From Armillaria gallica (taxonomy: Eukaryota > Basidiomycota > Agaricomycetes > Agaricales > Physalacriaceae), in contig JBANDB010000004.1 of assembly GCA_037576215.1 (NCBI GenBank), positions 310,001 to 374,000 of the forward strand: 64,000 nt of DNA, in the 5' to 3' direction. Of this stretch, positions 1 through 9,844 are shown piece after piece. The notes beneath the pieces are model-generated. The model was not told where the DNA came from. It did not search any database and was given only the letters and a program-made list of their open reading frames with translations. A program made the position numbers and the translations under genes. Positions within the stretch are counted from its first letter, which is position 1. Each line of letters opens with the position of its first letter.

Positions 1-1067
1 TGTTCTCGCGTCCATCCCTTCCACTGGACGAAGTAGTCCGTCGTAGTACGGGACTTCTGTCCACGCTTCCCGCGTATGGTTCTTGTCTTCGCGTCAAGGA
101 TGGTTTCAATCTCGTATTGCTCCTCATCCTCGACGAGTTCCGGCGGCGGTGGTGGTGGTCGTTCCTGATTAGGGAATGCTGGTGGTGTATACGGGGTCAG
201 TAATTTCTCGTTGAAGCGGGGGTGGATTTTCCAGTGTGGAGGTAGTTTCAATTTGTACGCACTAGCTCCCGCCTTTTCGAGGATTAGGAAGGGGCCTACT
301 CGCTTGTCGTCCAACTTTTTCTTTGGGCGAGGGAGGTGTAGATGGGTGGCGTCGAGCCAGACGCGATCCCCAATTCAGTACTCATGCGCCACGCGGCGTC
401 GTTTGTCGTATTGCGTTTTCATGCGTTCGGCGGCGTCTTGGAGGGCCTTGTTGGTTTCTGCGTGGACCTGAGTCATGGTCTTGGCGAAGTCTTCTGCCAC
501 CGGATTTGCCAGGGGCGAAGTACGCTGGGCGTTGGGCATTACTCTGGGGTTTCGTCCATATAGTACCATAAAGGGACTTTTACCCGTGGCACTATGTACT
601 CGATTATTATGAGCGAATTCTGCCAATGGTAGCCAGTCGCTCCAATTGTTTTGTCGATAGTTGACAAAGATTCGGAGGTACTTGATGATTTCCTGGTTGA
701 CCCGCTCTGTCTGCCCGTTGGTCTGTGGGTGAAAGGCCGTGGACGCGTTTTGAGTGATATCGAGGAGGCGGTACAGTTCCTTCATGAATTTGGAAACGAA
801 TTGCGGTCCTCGGTCGGAGATGATGACTTGGGGCATACCATGTCGCGCGTAGACGTGGTCTCGGAGGAGTCGCGCCCATCCTTCTGCCGATAGTTCGACA
901 TTGCAGGCGATGGGGATAATGGCCTTTGAGAACCTGTCGACGATTACGAGCATAGCATCGTGACCGTTGGAATCGGGGAGACCGGTGACCATGTCGACGG
1001 ATATGTGCGTCCATGGAGCGGTGGGTACCTCGTAGCGTCTTCTTACGGGGTATATAAATTCTTCCAT
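1..1067 (-). pseudogene. Ty3/gypsy integrase core and chromodomain start
   Basis: Integrase joins retrotransposon cDNA to the chromosome. The catalytic core is visible: first Asp in DMVTGLPDS, second Asp in SDRGPQFVS, and the Glu in HPQTNGQTERVNQE. After an in-frame TGA at 375-377 the same frame continues through a GPF-like region (DDKRVGPF) and a Pro-rich stretch into DYFVQWKGW, the aromatic core of a chromodomain, which runs off the window start. The usual N-terminal HHCC zinc-binding region is missing: the RNase H side passes straight into the core with a frame change near 1060. This copy should therefore be inactive. The TGA sits where Arg is expected. Confidence 0.92.
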
Positions 1068-2442
1068 CGTAGTAGAGCAATCCGCCCTGACGAGAGATAC
1101 CCCATTCGTGGGCCAGCGAGGTCGCTATGCCCTCATCCCAAAGCTCTTCCTGTCGGGTGGCTTCTTCCACCGCTTGTTGCGTTTCCATCGTAGTTGGCAT
1201 TATGAGCGCTCGGAAATGGGTGGCCTTGAGGACGACTAAGTCACTATTGTCCTCGGCCCCCTGATCGTGGTCACTCCGTTGGGAGAGTAGGTCGGCCTTT
1301 ACGTTTTGGGCGCCGGGCTTGTGGTGTAGTGTGAAGTGATATTCAGCGAGCTCTGTTACCCACCGAGCCTGGCGTCGGTTCAGTTTTTGTGGAAGTCGGA
1401 AGTATTGGAGGTTCTGATGATCCGTCCATATTTCTATCGTGTCCTTAGCACCCATGAGATAATGACGCCACTCGGAGAGAGCGAGCATTATGGCGAGTAG
1501 TTCCTTGTCGTAGATCTCGTAATTTCGTTCGGTGGCGCTGAGCGATTTGGACATGAAAGCTACTGGTCGCCATGTCCCGTTTTGTTTCTGGCTGAGCACC
1601 GCGCCCACGGCCCCTTCACTTGCATCTGCTTCGACACGGAAGGGGTTGTCGTCGGTCGGGATGGCGAGTATGACGTCTTCAGCCATCCGACGTTTCAGTT
1701 CTTTGAAGGCTTTGTCTTGCGCCTCCGTCCACTTCCATTCGGCGTTGCCGGTCAGCTGGGTGAGAGGTCGAACGACTTTTGAATACATTTTAATAAACTT
1801 TCGATAGAAATTGGTGAACCCTAGGAACGACTGGAGTTCCTTTTTACGACGGGGGGTCGGCCACTCGGCAATGCCGGCAATCTTGACGGGATCCATTCGG
1901 ACGGAGTTTTCACTGACGATTACTCCGAGATACTCTGTCTCGAGGACTTCAAACTCACATTTCTCCGCTTTGAGAAAGAGTTTGTGGTCGCGTAGACGCT
2001 GGAGGACGCGTTTAACGACCTGGTGATGTTCCTGTAGGTTCTTGGAGAAGATCAGGATGTCGTCCAAGTAGATCGTAACCTTCCCTTCCCCGATGAGGTC
2101 TCGAAAGATGTCGTTCATCATCCATTGAAAGGTGGCGGGTGAGTTGGTGAGTCCGAAGAACATGACGGTGGGCTCATAGAGCCCGCGATTCGTGCGGAAC
2201 GCGGCCTTTTCCTCGTCCCCTTCCCTGAGTCGTACATTGTTGTACCCCCATCGAACGTCGAGTTTCGTAAAGTACTTGGCTCCACGAAGTTTGTCAATCA
2301 GCTCGGAGATGAGGGGTAGTGGATAGCGGTTCTTGATAGTCATCTCGTTGAGCTTGCGATAGTCTTGTACGGGGCGGAGAGTTCCATCCTTCTTTTTTAC
2401 AAAGAAGAAGGGCGAAGCGAACGGAGATTTTGAGGGACGGAT
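1060..2442 (-). pseudogene. Ty3/gypsy reverse transcriptase and RNase H
   Basis: This part of the polyprotein copies element RNA into DNA and degrades the RNA template. Just after the TGA at 2443-2445 come the FFFVKKKDG and VQDYRKLNE blocks that open RT, then FTKLDVRWGYN, FFGLTNSPATFQ and the catalytic YLDDILIFS. RNase H follows, with DASEGAVGAVLSQ and the ELLAI and TDHQNL blocks. The catalytic Asp pair of RT is intact. The frame stays open from 2442 to the integrase junction near 1060, so RT itself looks undamaged and the breaks lie before and after it. Confidence 0.95.
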
Positions 2443-3345
2443 TCATCCTGATTCCAAGTTCTCATCGAGGAACTTATCGAGCTGTTCTTGTTCGTTTCGG
2501 TTCAGGGGGTACACTTTACAATCCAAGGTGGATTTAGCGTTCGGGATCAGTTCAATGGCGTGGTCCCAGGGTTTTTGCTCGGGGAGGTCATCGAAGTTCT
2601 CTTTCGAGAACAGGTCGCGGAAGGAGTGGTAGTGCTCGGGCACCATTTCTTCGAATGTTCGGGTTGGTCGATCGGCGCTGGCTTTGGCGGCCAAGTCATT
2701 GGTGTGGTGGAGGGCTTGTATGGTGAGTTCTTCCTCCATTCGGACGGCGAGAATCGTGTCGCTGTCTTCGAGCTCTTCATCCCACCGGTCGTCGGGATCC
2801 ACATCCGGCAGAGCGAGGGGACTTTTTACGCATTGGCAGCGTCCGAAGATTACGTTCCCGGTTCGCCAGTTGACAGAGGGATTATGGCGTTTAAGCCAGT
2901 CGTGCCCTAGATAGACATCTCGTCTTCCCAGGTCGGTGACGGCCAGGTCGATGCGTTTGCAATGTTCTCCAATGGTCAGGCAGAGCTCGACGAATTCCGT
3001 TACCTCCCCGCCCACGTTCTTTGTTCTGTCGGCGTTGTAGACCGGGATTGGTACCTTTACCTTACGGGTGTCGAGCCCGTGTTGGCGGACATAAGCAACA
3101 TTGATTGCACTTCCGGTGCAACCGCTATCTAGCAGTGCCCTGGTACTGAGGATCTGTCGGCCCGTACAGGGCTCCAAGCGTATAGGGATCATCAGATCAC
3201 TGGTGGTGCCCCGGATATAACGTATGGGCTCTCGGAGTTCATAGAGGTGTTCCCGAGCGAGCTCCCCCTCCGTTCGGAGCGCTGCGAGGAGTTCGTCGGT
3301 TAGCTCCCCTAGTCGGTCGGGGTGGATCCATAGGGCGAGCACGGC
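2443..3345 (-). pseudogene. Ty3/gypsy aspartic protease region
   Basis: The retroviral-type protease cuts the polyprotein. The active-site block ALLDSGCTGSAIN carries the D-S-G catalytic triplet; about 70 residues later VYLGHDWLKRHNP is the usual second hydrophobic-Gly block of gypsy proteases. An acidic linker (ILAVRMEEE) then leads toward RT, ending in FLDENLESG before a TGA at 2443-2445. Upstream the same frame is broken by TGA at 3346-3348, so this segment has no start codon of its own and is a slice of the gag-pol frame. Both bounding stops fit CGA-to-TGA change. Confidence 0.9.
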
Positions 3346-4397
3346 TCAGGCTGCGTTGTCGTTTGGTGCCTGGCAAATGGCTCGCCAGGTCCAGTCTACC
3401 TCGAATGGTTTTACCCATCCGTAGTCGACTTGCGGGGAAACGGGGATCGTTGCGGGAGTCGTCGCAGTAACCGCTGGAGGACCACCACAACCAACGATCG
3501 GTCTTCCCTTCGACTCCCATTGTCGGAAGGAGGTATCATCCTCCTCGTCGGGGATCTCTTCCAGAGATACCTTGTGCCCCCTCTTTACCGCCTGGGCGCC
3601 AGCAGGTCCCTTCCTTTCGGCTTTGTGGTTGTCCTGAGGGTCTTGATCCTGGTTGGGATGCGGGGAACGTATCCGCTCTTGATCTCCTTGTTCGGGGGCT
3701 ATGGATCGCCCGTGTACCGAGGATTCGGGATTACCAGGGATTCGACCCATGGCCCCCGTGTCGACGGAAATCCCTCCGTCTGGTCTTCCTGGCCACTCCC
3801 TGTCAGGGGTTGAGCCTGCGCAGCCCGTATCTCAAAGGGGAGGCTTGAACTCTATACCCGCGCCTCGGGAGTCGTCCCGTGGGGGTACCCGTTCGTAGGT
3901 CGGGGTCGCTTTGTCAGGTTTAGGGATGTCCCTAATTCCTGCCCTGCCTGATCGGGGGGTGTCTCTACCAGAGGGAGACTGCCCGCCCGTCATTATGGCA
4001 GGCGTCGCTATGGTGGGCGACTTGTCGTTTGATCCGTTCACTCGCAATGAGTTACTTGGTGGACGTTTAGCCGGTTTAGGTATCCTGGGGACGGCGGCCC
4101 CGGAGTCTAAAGAGAATTCGTCAGTGTTGTCCCGTAGGACGTCGTATTGATTGGTTGATTCTGTAGCTGGGCGCAGGAGAGAAGTTGTAAGTTGGCACGT
4201 AGGCCGTATATTGATCGTATTGATTTTTTTTGAAGTCGTAAAAGTATCCGACCCCTTGCTGGGGGGTCAGGGTATAGCCGAATGCGTGGTAAGTAAATTG
4301 TCTAAAGATACGTAGCGAGTAGATGATGGTACAGATGAAGCGGGGCGCGCACCAGAAGTTGTTTGGGTCGTCACGGGCGAATCGGAACCCGGACGAC
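3346..4397 (-). pseudogene. Gag-protease linker of element I
   Basis: This stretch lies between the gag zinc knuckle and the protease. An open frame at 3346-3750 is charged and rich in Pro, Gln and Asp (KVSLEEIPDEEDD) and ends in a TGA at 3346-3348, where the protease frame continues directly. The part from about 3750 to 4397 shows only short open frames in several phases and I cannot assign one continuous reading. No enzyme motif is visible. A frame change between gag and pol, programmed or mutational, must lie here. Confidence 0.6.
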
Positions 4398-6212
4398 CTA
4401 GCCTTTTACCTCCTCCGTTGTTTCTGCGAGTGGTTCTGGTGCCGCTTCCAGGGCGCGCACTTCTCGTTTCTCGCCTTTGTGGGGACAATCCCGGCTGAGG
4501 TGTCCCTTCTCGTCGCAGCGGAAGCATTTCCCTTCCGCCCTCTGTCGTGACTTCTTCGCGTCAATGTCCATGGGGATCCCGGCGTCCGGATGAGTGGTTT
4601 GGTGGACGGGGACCCATTTGGATCCGTGCCCGGGGGGCTTTGTTGATTTGGCACCCTCCGCAGGCTTGTGCGGGGGGCGCGCTTCCGCGGCCTTGGCGGA
4701 TGTCGAGTCCTTGGTTCGCTTTTCGGGGTACCGGTCGAGGCCTTGGGTTTGCTCGAAGACCTTTTGCCGTTGGCGCTGATCATACATCCGGAGGATCCGG
4801 TCCTTCCATTCTTCGTAGCTGCGGGGAACCGCAATCCCTAGGTTGGCAATGGCCGTGCCGTAGCTGCGAGGGATGCCCTTGCGGACAGCCTGGACGAGGA
4901 GTCCGCGCTCCGTCTGGTCGTCGAGGCGGTTAGCTAGCTTGGCTTCTCGTTCTAGTCTGCGGAAGAAGACGTGGGCGGCTTCGTCCCCCATCTTCATTTC
5001 CCCCATCTTCCTCTCGTGAACCAGTTCGATCGCAGGGTCTCGGAACTGGTCTCGGAAGAGGTCGCAGAAGGCTTCCCAGCTGGGGTAGCGATACCATGGT
5101 CCTGCCTCGAAGTCTTCATCTTCTTCGGGAGCTCCATGCACTCCCGGGTTGATCGGGTCGTATCGGTATTTGGGTCGTTCATGAACCCACCAGTCCTCCG
5201 CTTCTCCTTCCAGGAGCGAGACGGCTAGTCCTATCATGAGGGAGGGTCGCCCCTCGTAGTGGTATCAGAAGGTTTCGAAGTAATGGTCGCATGCTCCGAG
5301 GAAGCGCTCGATATCATTGTGCTTTCCTTCGAATGCTCGCGGTGGTTTCATGAGTATCGGCCTAACGCCTACGAAGGCAGGGGGGTGATCGGTGGACCAC
5401 TCGCCTGTTGGCCCGTGCTCAGGTGGGGCCCAGCCAGGGGGTCGCGGGACGGAGTAGCGATCGGGGTCTGGCCCTCGCCTGGGAGGGCGGCCACGACCCA
5501 TGCTCGATTTCTTCTTCTTTTCTGCTTCCAGTTCTTCCTGAAGGCGGGTATTTTTGGCTCGAAATGCCGCCGCCTGGTCTTCGAGTCTAGTCATTCGCTG
5601 TTGATCCGTTTCGGTCAGATCCGGGGGATCTTCCTCCATTCCCCCACTCTCATCTCCTTCCTCTCCTGCCCCTGCGATTAGGTGGCTCGTTCCGTGTCCG
5701 TGATATTCCCCCCTGCGACGCCAATTGCGTCGGATCCCTCCCGGGGGGGAGTCCGGGAGCGGTCCTGGTTCGTGCGTCGTACAGTAATAGTCAGGGCCCC
5801 CGGAGGTCGGGCTCTGGCGGTACACTGGTCGTAGCGGGGGTTCGTTCTCCATCCAAGTCTGGTCTATCCCCTTGTAATTGGGCAAGGGGTAGTAAGGCGC
5901 GTTCCAACGCGAGTTGTTCCTGTTCCGTCCGTGGTGGGACTCGGGGAACCCGATTCCCTGCTGCTGGAGGGTACCTCTCCCTAAATCGGTTTGCCCAGAT
6001 CCGGGTGTCGATAACGCGGTCTCTTCCATATCGAGGAAGTGGATCCTCTCGATCAACGGCGAGGTAGTAGTCCATGGTCTCCCTGTCTGGGGCTCGGAAG
6101 CCTGCCCTTCGTTCAATATCCTGCCAGCGTAATTCCCAGGCCTCGCTGACCGCGGGGCCCAGTATTCGGATATCGACTCTTGATAGAGCCGGCCACTCGT
6201 AATCTCCGCCAA
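4398..6212 (-). pseudogene. Gag of element I with CCHC zinc knuckle
   Basis: Gag forms the particle and binds element RNA. The first part (from 6212) is Pro/Gly/Arg-rich with a short charged coiled-coil-like stretch (RLQEELEAEKKKK), then the capsid-like region begins at KPPRAFEGKHNDIERF. A TGA at 5265-5267 interrupts it after HYFETF. The same frame continues with SLLEGEAEDWW and ends with a CCHC zinc knuckle, CFRCDEKGHLSRDC. The start at 6212 overlaps the upstream 411-residue ORF in another phase, so the true gag start is uncertain. The internal TGA fits a mutated CGA Arg codon. Confidence 0.88.
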
Positions 6213-7026
6213 AGGGGTTGAGCAGGTCGTCGTCGTCTCGAGGCCGGGGTGGCCCAGCCACGACAGGAGTTGGGTTTGGGGGCGTGGCAGGTGTTCTGGC
6301 GGGTTCGGGGCTTGGGGAGGCGGTCCTCAGGGGTGAGGTGTTGGCGGCGGGAGTAGGGGTTCGAGGAATGGCTGGAGTTGCCTCGTCGGAGACGGTCGAT
6401 TCAGGGGTCGAGGTTCCGGAGATCCCGGGGGTGTGTGGAACTCCCCGCTCGTCCAGGATGATGAGGGGGATGCTGTTGTCTGAGTCGTCGTCGCTGTCCA
6501 CCTCGGTGGGCCACCTACGTGTCCCACTCGTAGGCCTGGCGCGGAGTCTGGTCGGCGGACGTTGGAGGAAAGCCTCGAGGCGTGGTCCCCTGGCGGGGAG
6601 TATTCGCCTGGGGGTATATCCTGGAGGGGCGGGCTCCGGCTCGGGCTCCGCAGACCGTATCGTCGGAACCTCTCGCGAAGTGGAGGGTTCCTGGGTAGTG
6701 GGGGGTTGAGCAGGTTCTCGATCCTCAAAGATGAGCTGGTCCTGTCCGAAGTAGACGGTGGTTGTCTGTCTTCGGTTTCGAATAGTCGTGCGCTCTGTCC
6801 CCATGCCTGGTCGGACGAAGGCGGGGTCGAGTCTGGGTAGTTCGACATAGTGGCGAGGGATTGGTAGAGGGGGAGGAACGATGAGGACCCCTCGTCGGTG
6901 GAGGAATCCCCGGATCTGTTCTTGGTAGACAAGGACTAGTGCCGCGGTGAGGAGGCACAGGAAGGTGGTGGCGGCGATGGCAGTACCGAGGGCGATGGTT
7001 TGTACTTGGTTCAAGTCGGGGGTCAT
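5791..7026 (-). CDS. 411-aa Pro-rich ORF with N-terminal membrane segment, upstream of gag
   Basis: I do not recognise a family. Residues about 10-35 form one strongly hydrophobic segment (ALGTAIAATTFLCLLTAAL), followed by a short basic stretch (HRRG) and about 350 residues rich in Pro, Thr, Arg and Glu. Its ATG overlaps the stop of the preceding 87-residue ORF as ATGA, an arrangement that permits coupled translation. Its 3' 420 bases overlap the gag ORF in another phase. A membrane protein between the 5' LTR and gag is not standard for Ty3 elements. GC-rich DNA yields long chance ORFs, so expression is unproven. Confidence 0.45.
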   Translation of the reverse strand: MTPDLNQVQTIALGTAIAATTFLCLLTAALVLVYQEQIRGFLHRRGVLIVPPPLPIPRHYVELPRLDPAFVRPGMGTERTTIRNRRQTTTVYFGQDQLIFEDREPAQPPTTQEPSTSREVPTIRSAEPEPEPAPPGYTPRRILPARGPRLEAFLQRPPTRLRARPTSGTRRWPTEVDSDDDSDNSIPLIILDERGVPHTPGISGTSTPESTVSDEATPAIPRTPTPAANTSPLRTASPSPEPARTPATPPNPTPVVAGPPRPRDDDDLLNPFGGDYEWPALSRVDIRILGPAVSEAWELRWQDIERRAGFRAPDRETMDYYLAVDREDPLPRYGRDRVIDTRIWANRFRERYPPAAGNRVPRVPPRTEQEQLALERALLPLAQLQGDRPDLDGERTPATTSVPPEPDLRGP

Positions 7027-7286
7027 AGATCTCGGAGTCTCGCTTCTCGCAAGTGCTGGGATAGTTGGTAGAGAAGGAATTTTAGTAGGAGGAGGAGGGT
7101 GAGGGTGGCGATGCTTATGGCCAGGAGGATTCGGAGTTGTTGTTTAGTCGATATTACAGTCGTAGTCGTTGTAGTCGCAGTAGTCGTAGGAGTGGAAGTC
7201 GTCGTGGCGAAAGCGGGGAGGGGAGAGTTCTCGCCCTTTTTGATAGGTCCGCGCTTTTCGTGTCCTGGGTCTGTGTCTTCCCCCAC
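7023..7286 (-). CDS. 87-aa Thr-rich single-pass membrane ORF at the 5' end of element I
   Basis: This is the first ORF after the primer binding site, about 100 bases into the transcript's internal region. It begins with about 30 polar and basic residues, has a Thr run encoded by ACT/ACG-type codons (7150-7200), then a transmembrane-like segment ILLAISIATLTLLLLLKFLL and a short amphipathic tail (HLREARLRDL). Its stop overlaps the next ORF's start by four bases. Product and role are unknown. Both leader ORFs having a hydrophobic segment suggests more than coincidence, but I cannot exclude chance ORFs. Confidence 0.45.
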   Translation of the reverse strand: MGEDTDPGHEKRGPIKKGENSPLPAFATTTSTPTTTATTTTTTVISTKQQLRILLAISIATLTLLLLLKFLLYQLSQHLREARLRDL

Positions 7287-7386
7287 CTGCGTTTTTGGTC
7301 TGCGGGTCCTTCTGGTTCTTTTCGTGTTTCGGTTGTCGTTTCTGGGGCATAGAGTTCTCCGCGGTATACGGGAGGAGAAGTAAGAA

Positions 7387-7399
7387 AGCTTTGAGCTAA
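7387..7399 (-). promoter_or_regulatory. Self-priming-type primer binding site
   Basis: One base inside the LTR, the minus strand reads TTAGCTCAAAGCT. This is exactly complementary, over 13 bases, to AGCTTTGAGCTAA at 7556-7568, which lies about 34 bases downstream of a TATA box and so near the expected 5' end of the transcript. It does not begin with TGG, as a tRNA-primed site would. This is the geometry of Tf1/sushi elements, whose mRNA 5' end folds onto the site and primes minus-strand synthesis. Confidence 0.75.
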
Positions 7400-7400
7400 C

Positions 7401-7747
7401 TGTTATGACCGGACCCGGGAATAACAGACTAGGCGTCTAACAATGCGCTATCTCGCGTTCGGATAGGCCGATAGAACCGTGGCGTCTGCTACAGCGGAGT
7501 GGTATACACAGTGATCTCGCGGCTCGCAGTAGAGAAAGTCCGGGGTGTATTAAACTTAGCTCAAAGCTAGGGTACATGACTGAAAGCGGTGCTACTTATA
7601 TACGATATGTGGAAACTAAAAATAGCCCGATGGGCAGCGGCTTCGATAGAAGTTCTGGGGTGATCTGCTGGAATGTTGGGGATGGTCCGTGCGGTGCCGA
7701 GGTGCCGGATAAGATAAGATAAGGAAAAAAGTGAATAAATCGTAACA
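7401..7747 (-). repeat. 5' LTR of element I (347 bp)
   Basis: The plus strand begins TGTTATGACC and ends TCGTAACA, giving TGTTA/TAACA termini typical of LTRs. Reading on the minus strand: U3 of about 180 bp, TATA box TATATAAG at 7602-7595, predicted transcript start near 7568, then R/U5 to 7401. The right edge cuts an open DUF6535 reading frame, which supports the boundary at 7747/7748. The adjoining GCAAG (7748-7752) would be one target-site copy; its partner is outside the window. Confidence 0.8.
7595..7602 (-). promoter_or_regulatory. TATA box in the LTR of element I
   Basis: TATATAAG on the minus strand, about 34 bases upstream of the 13-base segment that pairs with the primer binding site. 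The spacing suits a start at the first base of that segment, as self-priming requires. Confidence 0.6.
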
Positions 7748-9844
7748 GCAAGAGATAGAAGTCCTTTTTCCAGAGGCGAACACATCTGTTGAGTGCATGT
7801 ACTGTGTGAGGTACCAGCAGTGGGAATTTAGATTGTTTGTGGATAATGGTGCAGAGAACTCCTACTTCGAGATCTCTGAGGGTATCATTGAAAGAGTCAT
7901 CCAATGGGCGGTCATCGAAGAAGGATGACAGGCATAGGAGAATATTCCGTCTCGTTGGGGGATCTCTGACCATGACATCTACCAAAGTGCAACTTGATGA
8001 TGTGTGGGAATGCAGTTCGTGGAAATATATGGCTGTTATCAAGTTGAGACACATCTCAGTGGTGAAGTGAACACTATTGTTGAATATGTCAGTCATATGT
8101 GAACTTGCAGTAGCTGATGACTGCTGATGTAAGAGGGCTTTCCACACATGAGGATGGTGGAGGACATTGTCTGCTAACACCTTTGTAGTGATTTCATCGT
8201 CGGAAGCCAGGTGCGTAGGCTTCTGAATGTGTGAATCTTCAAGAGAACAGAGAGTTATCAACAAGATGTCTGAGATTTCCTTTGTTGAGAAATCAAGATC
8301 ATGTTTTCCAAAAAGACTGGATGGAAACTTCCGGCGTAAGGGCTGGAACAGAATCTCCAGCTGCAGAAGCAGCTCAATCCTACTTTCGATATCTGGAGTA
8401 TCCTTCGGAATCCACCGAGTAGTTCCATCTCGGGTTATCTCCATACAATCCATCAACATTCTGTCTTTCTCCTCCTGTTTTTCTCCTCCCGTATTTCATC
8501 CCAGAAAGGTTGGAAAAGACGACCAGCTTTAGAAATGTAGGTGCTGGGTAATCCAGACAGAGCCAGGATTACGAGGCGACGGATGGCCAAGGTTGATGAC
8601 CTTTCATATAGCCAAAGAAGGGCATCGAGTTCATGCTTGATACCGGATTTCCTCGCTTCCTGGATCTCAAAACCATCCAATGTCTCTATTCCAGGAGGTG
8701 ACTGGAATATTGGCCACAAATTCTCCCCATGAATCTTGAAACGCTTCGCCGCTTGTGATGAAATCGCCCTTATCCATATAACAACGGAAAATAAAAAAGA
8801 GGTCACGGGTGTTTTATAGGGACACTTGGGATATTTTAGCGGGAGAATGTTGGTCACGAGGTAGACAATAAAAGTGGAAAGGGATATGATTCCTGTCGCC
8901 AGGGCAATTCCAAGCTGCTGGGGAATGAGATAAAGGACAAGGCCTATAAAGAAGAGACTGAGGGATAGGTGCAGCATGAGTGGTAGAACGTGAATGAAGG
9001 CACTGATGGGCCAATCTACCAGACCCTCGTAGCGAAACTGTCTAGTGCGGCTGCGATCTTGGGGGTCTCCAGGGACGGGTGACAAATAATGGCCGTACCA
9101 ATCATCTGCAAGAACGGCCAATAACGCATATGCAAGACTCAGACTGAGACTTGCGAACCAAAGCCCATTTACCCACGAATCCAGGCGTTTCGGAGTGAAA
9201 GGAGCGGTGGGGTCGGCGCCTGATGTGGTGATGCTGTCAAGGGAAATGCCGCTAGCTATCGCCCGCTGTATATTGATCTGATCAAAAGCTAAAAGTGCCG
9301 ACAGTTGCTGATAGTTTGGTTGAAGGTTGACGGAGGATTGTGCGATGAAGGTGCTGACAACTGCGGAGAATAGTCCCGCCTACAGGAGGAAATGAATAAA
9401 GTGAGGTAGCACCACATTCGACTGAATTACTCATGAAAACGAGGAGAATATTCGTTTCCCCTTTGTGGGCATCACCAATGTCCCTGTCATAAATCACGCT
9501 TTCATCCAAATAGGCTTGCCAAATGCTGGATGTTGGCCCCACTTCTTCAAACGGTCGATCAAGTGTATAGTCGCGAGAATCACCTAGAAATATTTCTCGG
9601 TACCAAGGCAAATTATTCTTATAGAAGTATGAATACCAGTGGGCCCACTAGCAGATTGTCGCGGTTGAAAAAGATTCGATGGGTGATTTTGTGCCGAAGG
9701 AGGGGATCTTTCAGGGGCTTCTAATGGTTTTTGGGAGTCTCGTGTGTAGTCGTTGTCGTCCTCATCAGATCTTTCACTTTCTCCGATGGTCCCAGGTTCC
9801 TGTAAGTTCTCGTCTCGAATGCCGGAGGGTATGTCGTGTCCCAT
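7748..9844 (-). pseudogene. DUF6535 domain membrane protein gene, split by element I
   Basis: DUF6535 proteins are a large Agaricomycete family of membrane proteins of unknown function. Visible blocks in order: acidic N-terminus from ATG at 9844, IWQAYLDESVIYD, AGLFSAVVSTFIAQSS, NGLWFASLSLSLAYALL, SRTRQFRYEGL, and several hydrophobic segments (LHLSLSLFFIGLVLYL). Damage: the donor of a 55-bp intron (9380-9434) reads ATGAGT where GTGAGT is expected; the frame shifts by one base near 8455 and probably near 9615; and the LTR cuts the gene after LWKKDFYLL at 7748. The C-terminal part beyond the insertion is not in the window. Confidence 0.85.
9380..9434 (-). other. 55-bp intron with mutated 5' splice site
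   Basis: The 3' end CTCCTGTAG is standard, and the next exon starts in phase with AGLFSAVV. The 5' end after the codons for LLVF reads ATGAGTAAT. Restoring one G would give GTGAGT in the correct phase, and the changed base lies in a CpG (TTCG to TTCA). Without a donor, translation runs into the intron. Confidence 0.7.

Larger units (their letters stand above)
1..7747 (-). mobile_element. Ty3/gypsy LTR retrotransposon (element I), left end outside window
   Basis: On the minus strand, reading right to left, the order is LTR, primer binding site, two small ORFs, gag with zinc knuckle, protease, reverse transcriptase, RNase H, integrase and the start of a chromodomain. This is the order of chromodomain Ty3/gypsy elements (chromoviruses). 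The region is GC-rich, unlike the right third of the window. It is defective: in-frame TGA codons break the polyprotein at 5265-5267, 3346-3348, 2443-2445 and 375-377, and the integrase zinc-binding region is deleted near 1060. The right LTR ends inside a DUF6535 gene. The 3' LTR and the left target-site copy are not in the window. Confidence 0.95.

Noticed and set aside
607..1060. C-terminal extension of the RT/RNase H open frame as extra protein
   Set aside because: It is the shifted reading of the integrase core region; the correct frame carries the D, D and E blocks.
6218..6709. Plus-strand ORF antisense to the element I leader
   Set aside because: It is a GC-rich shadow of the Pro-rich minus-strand frame, with no motif of its own.
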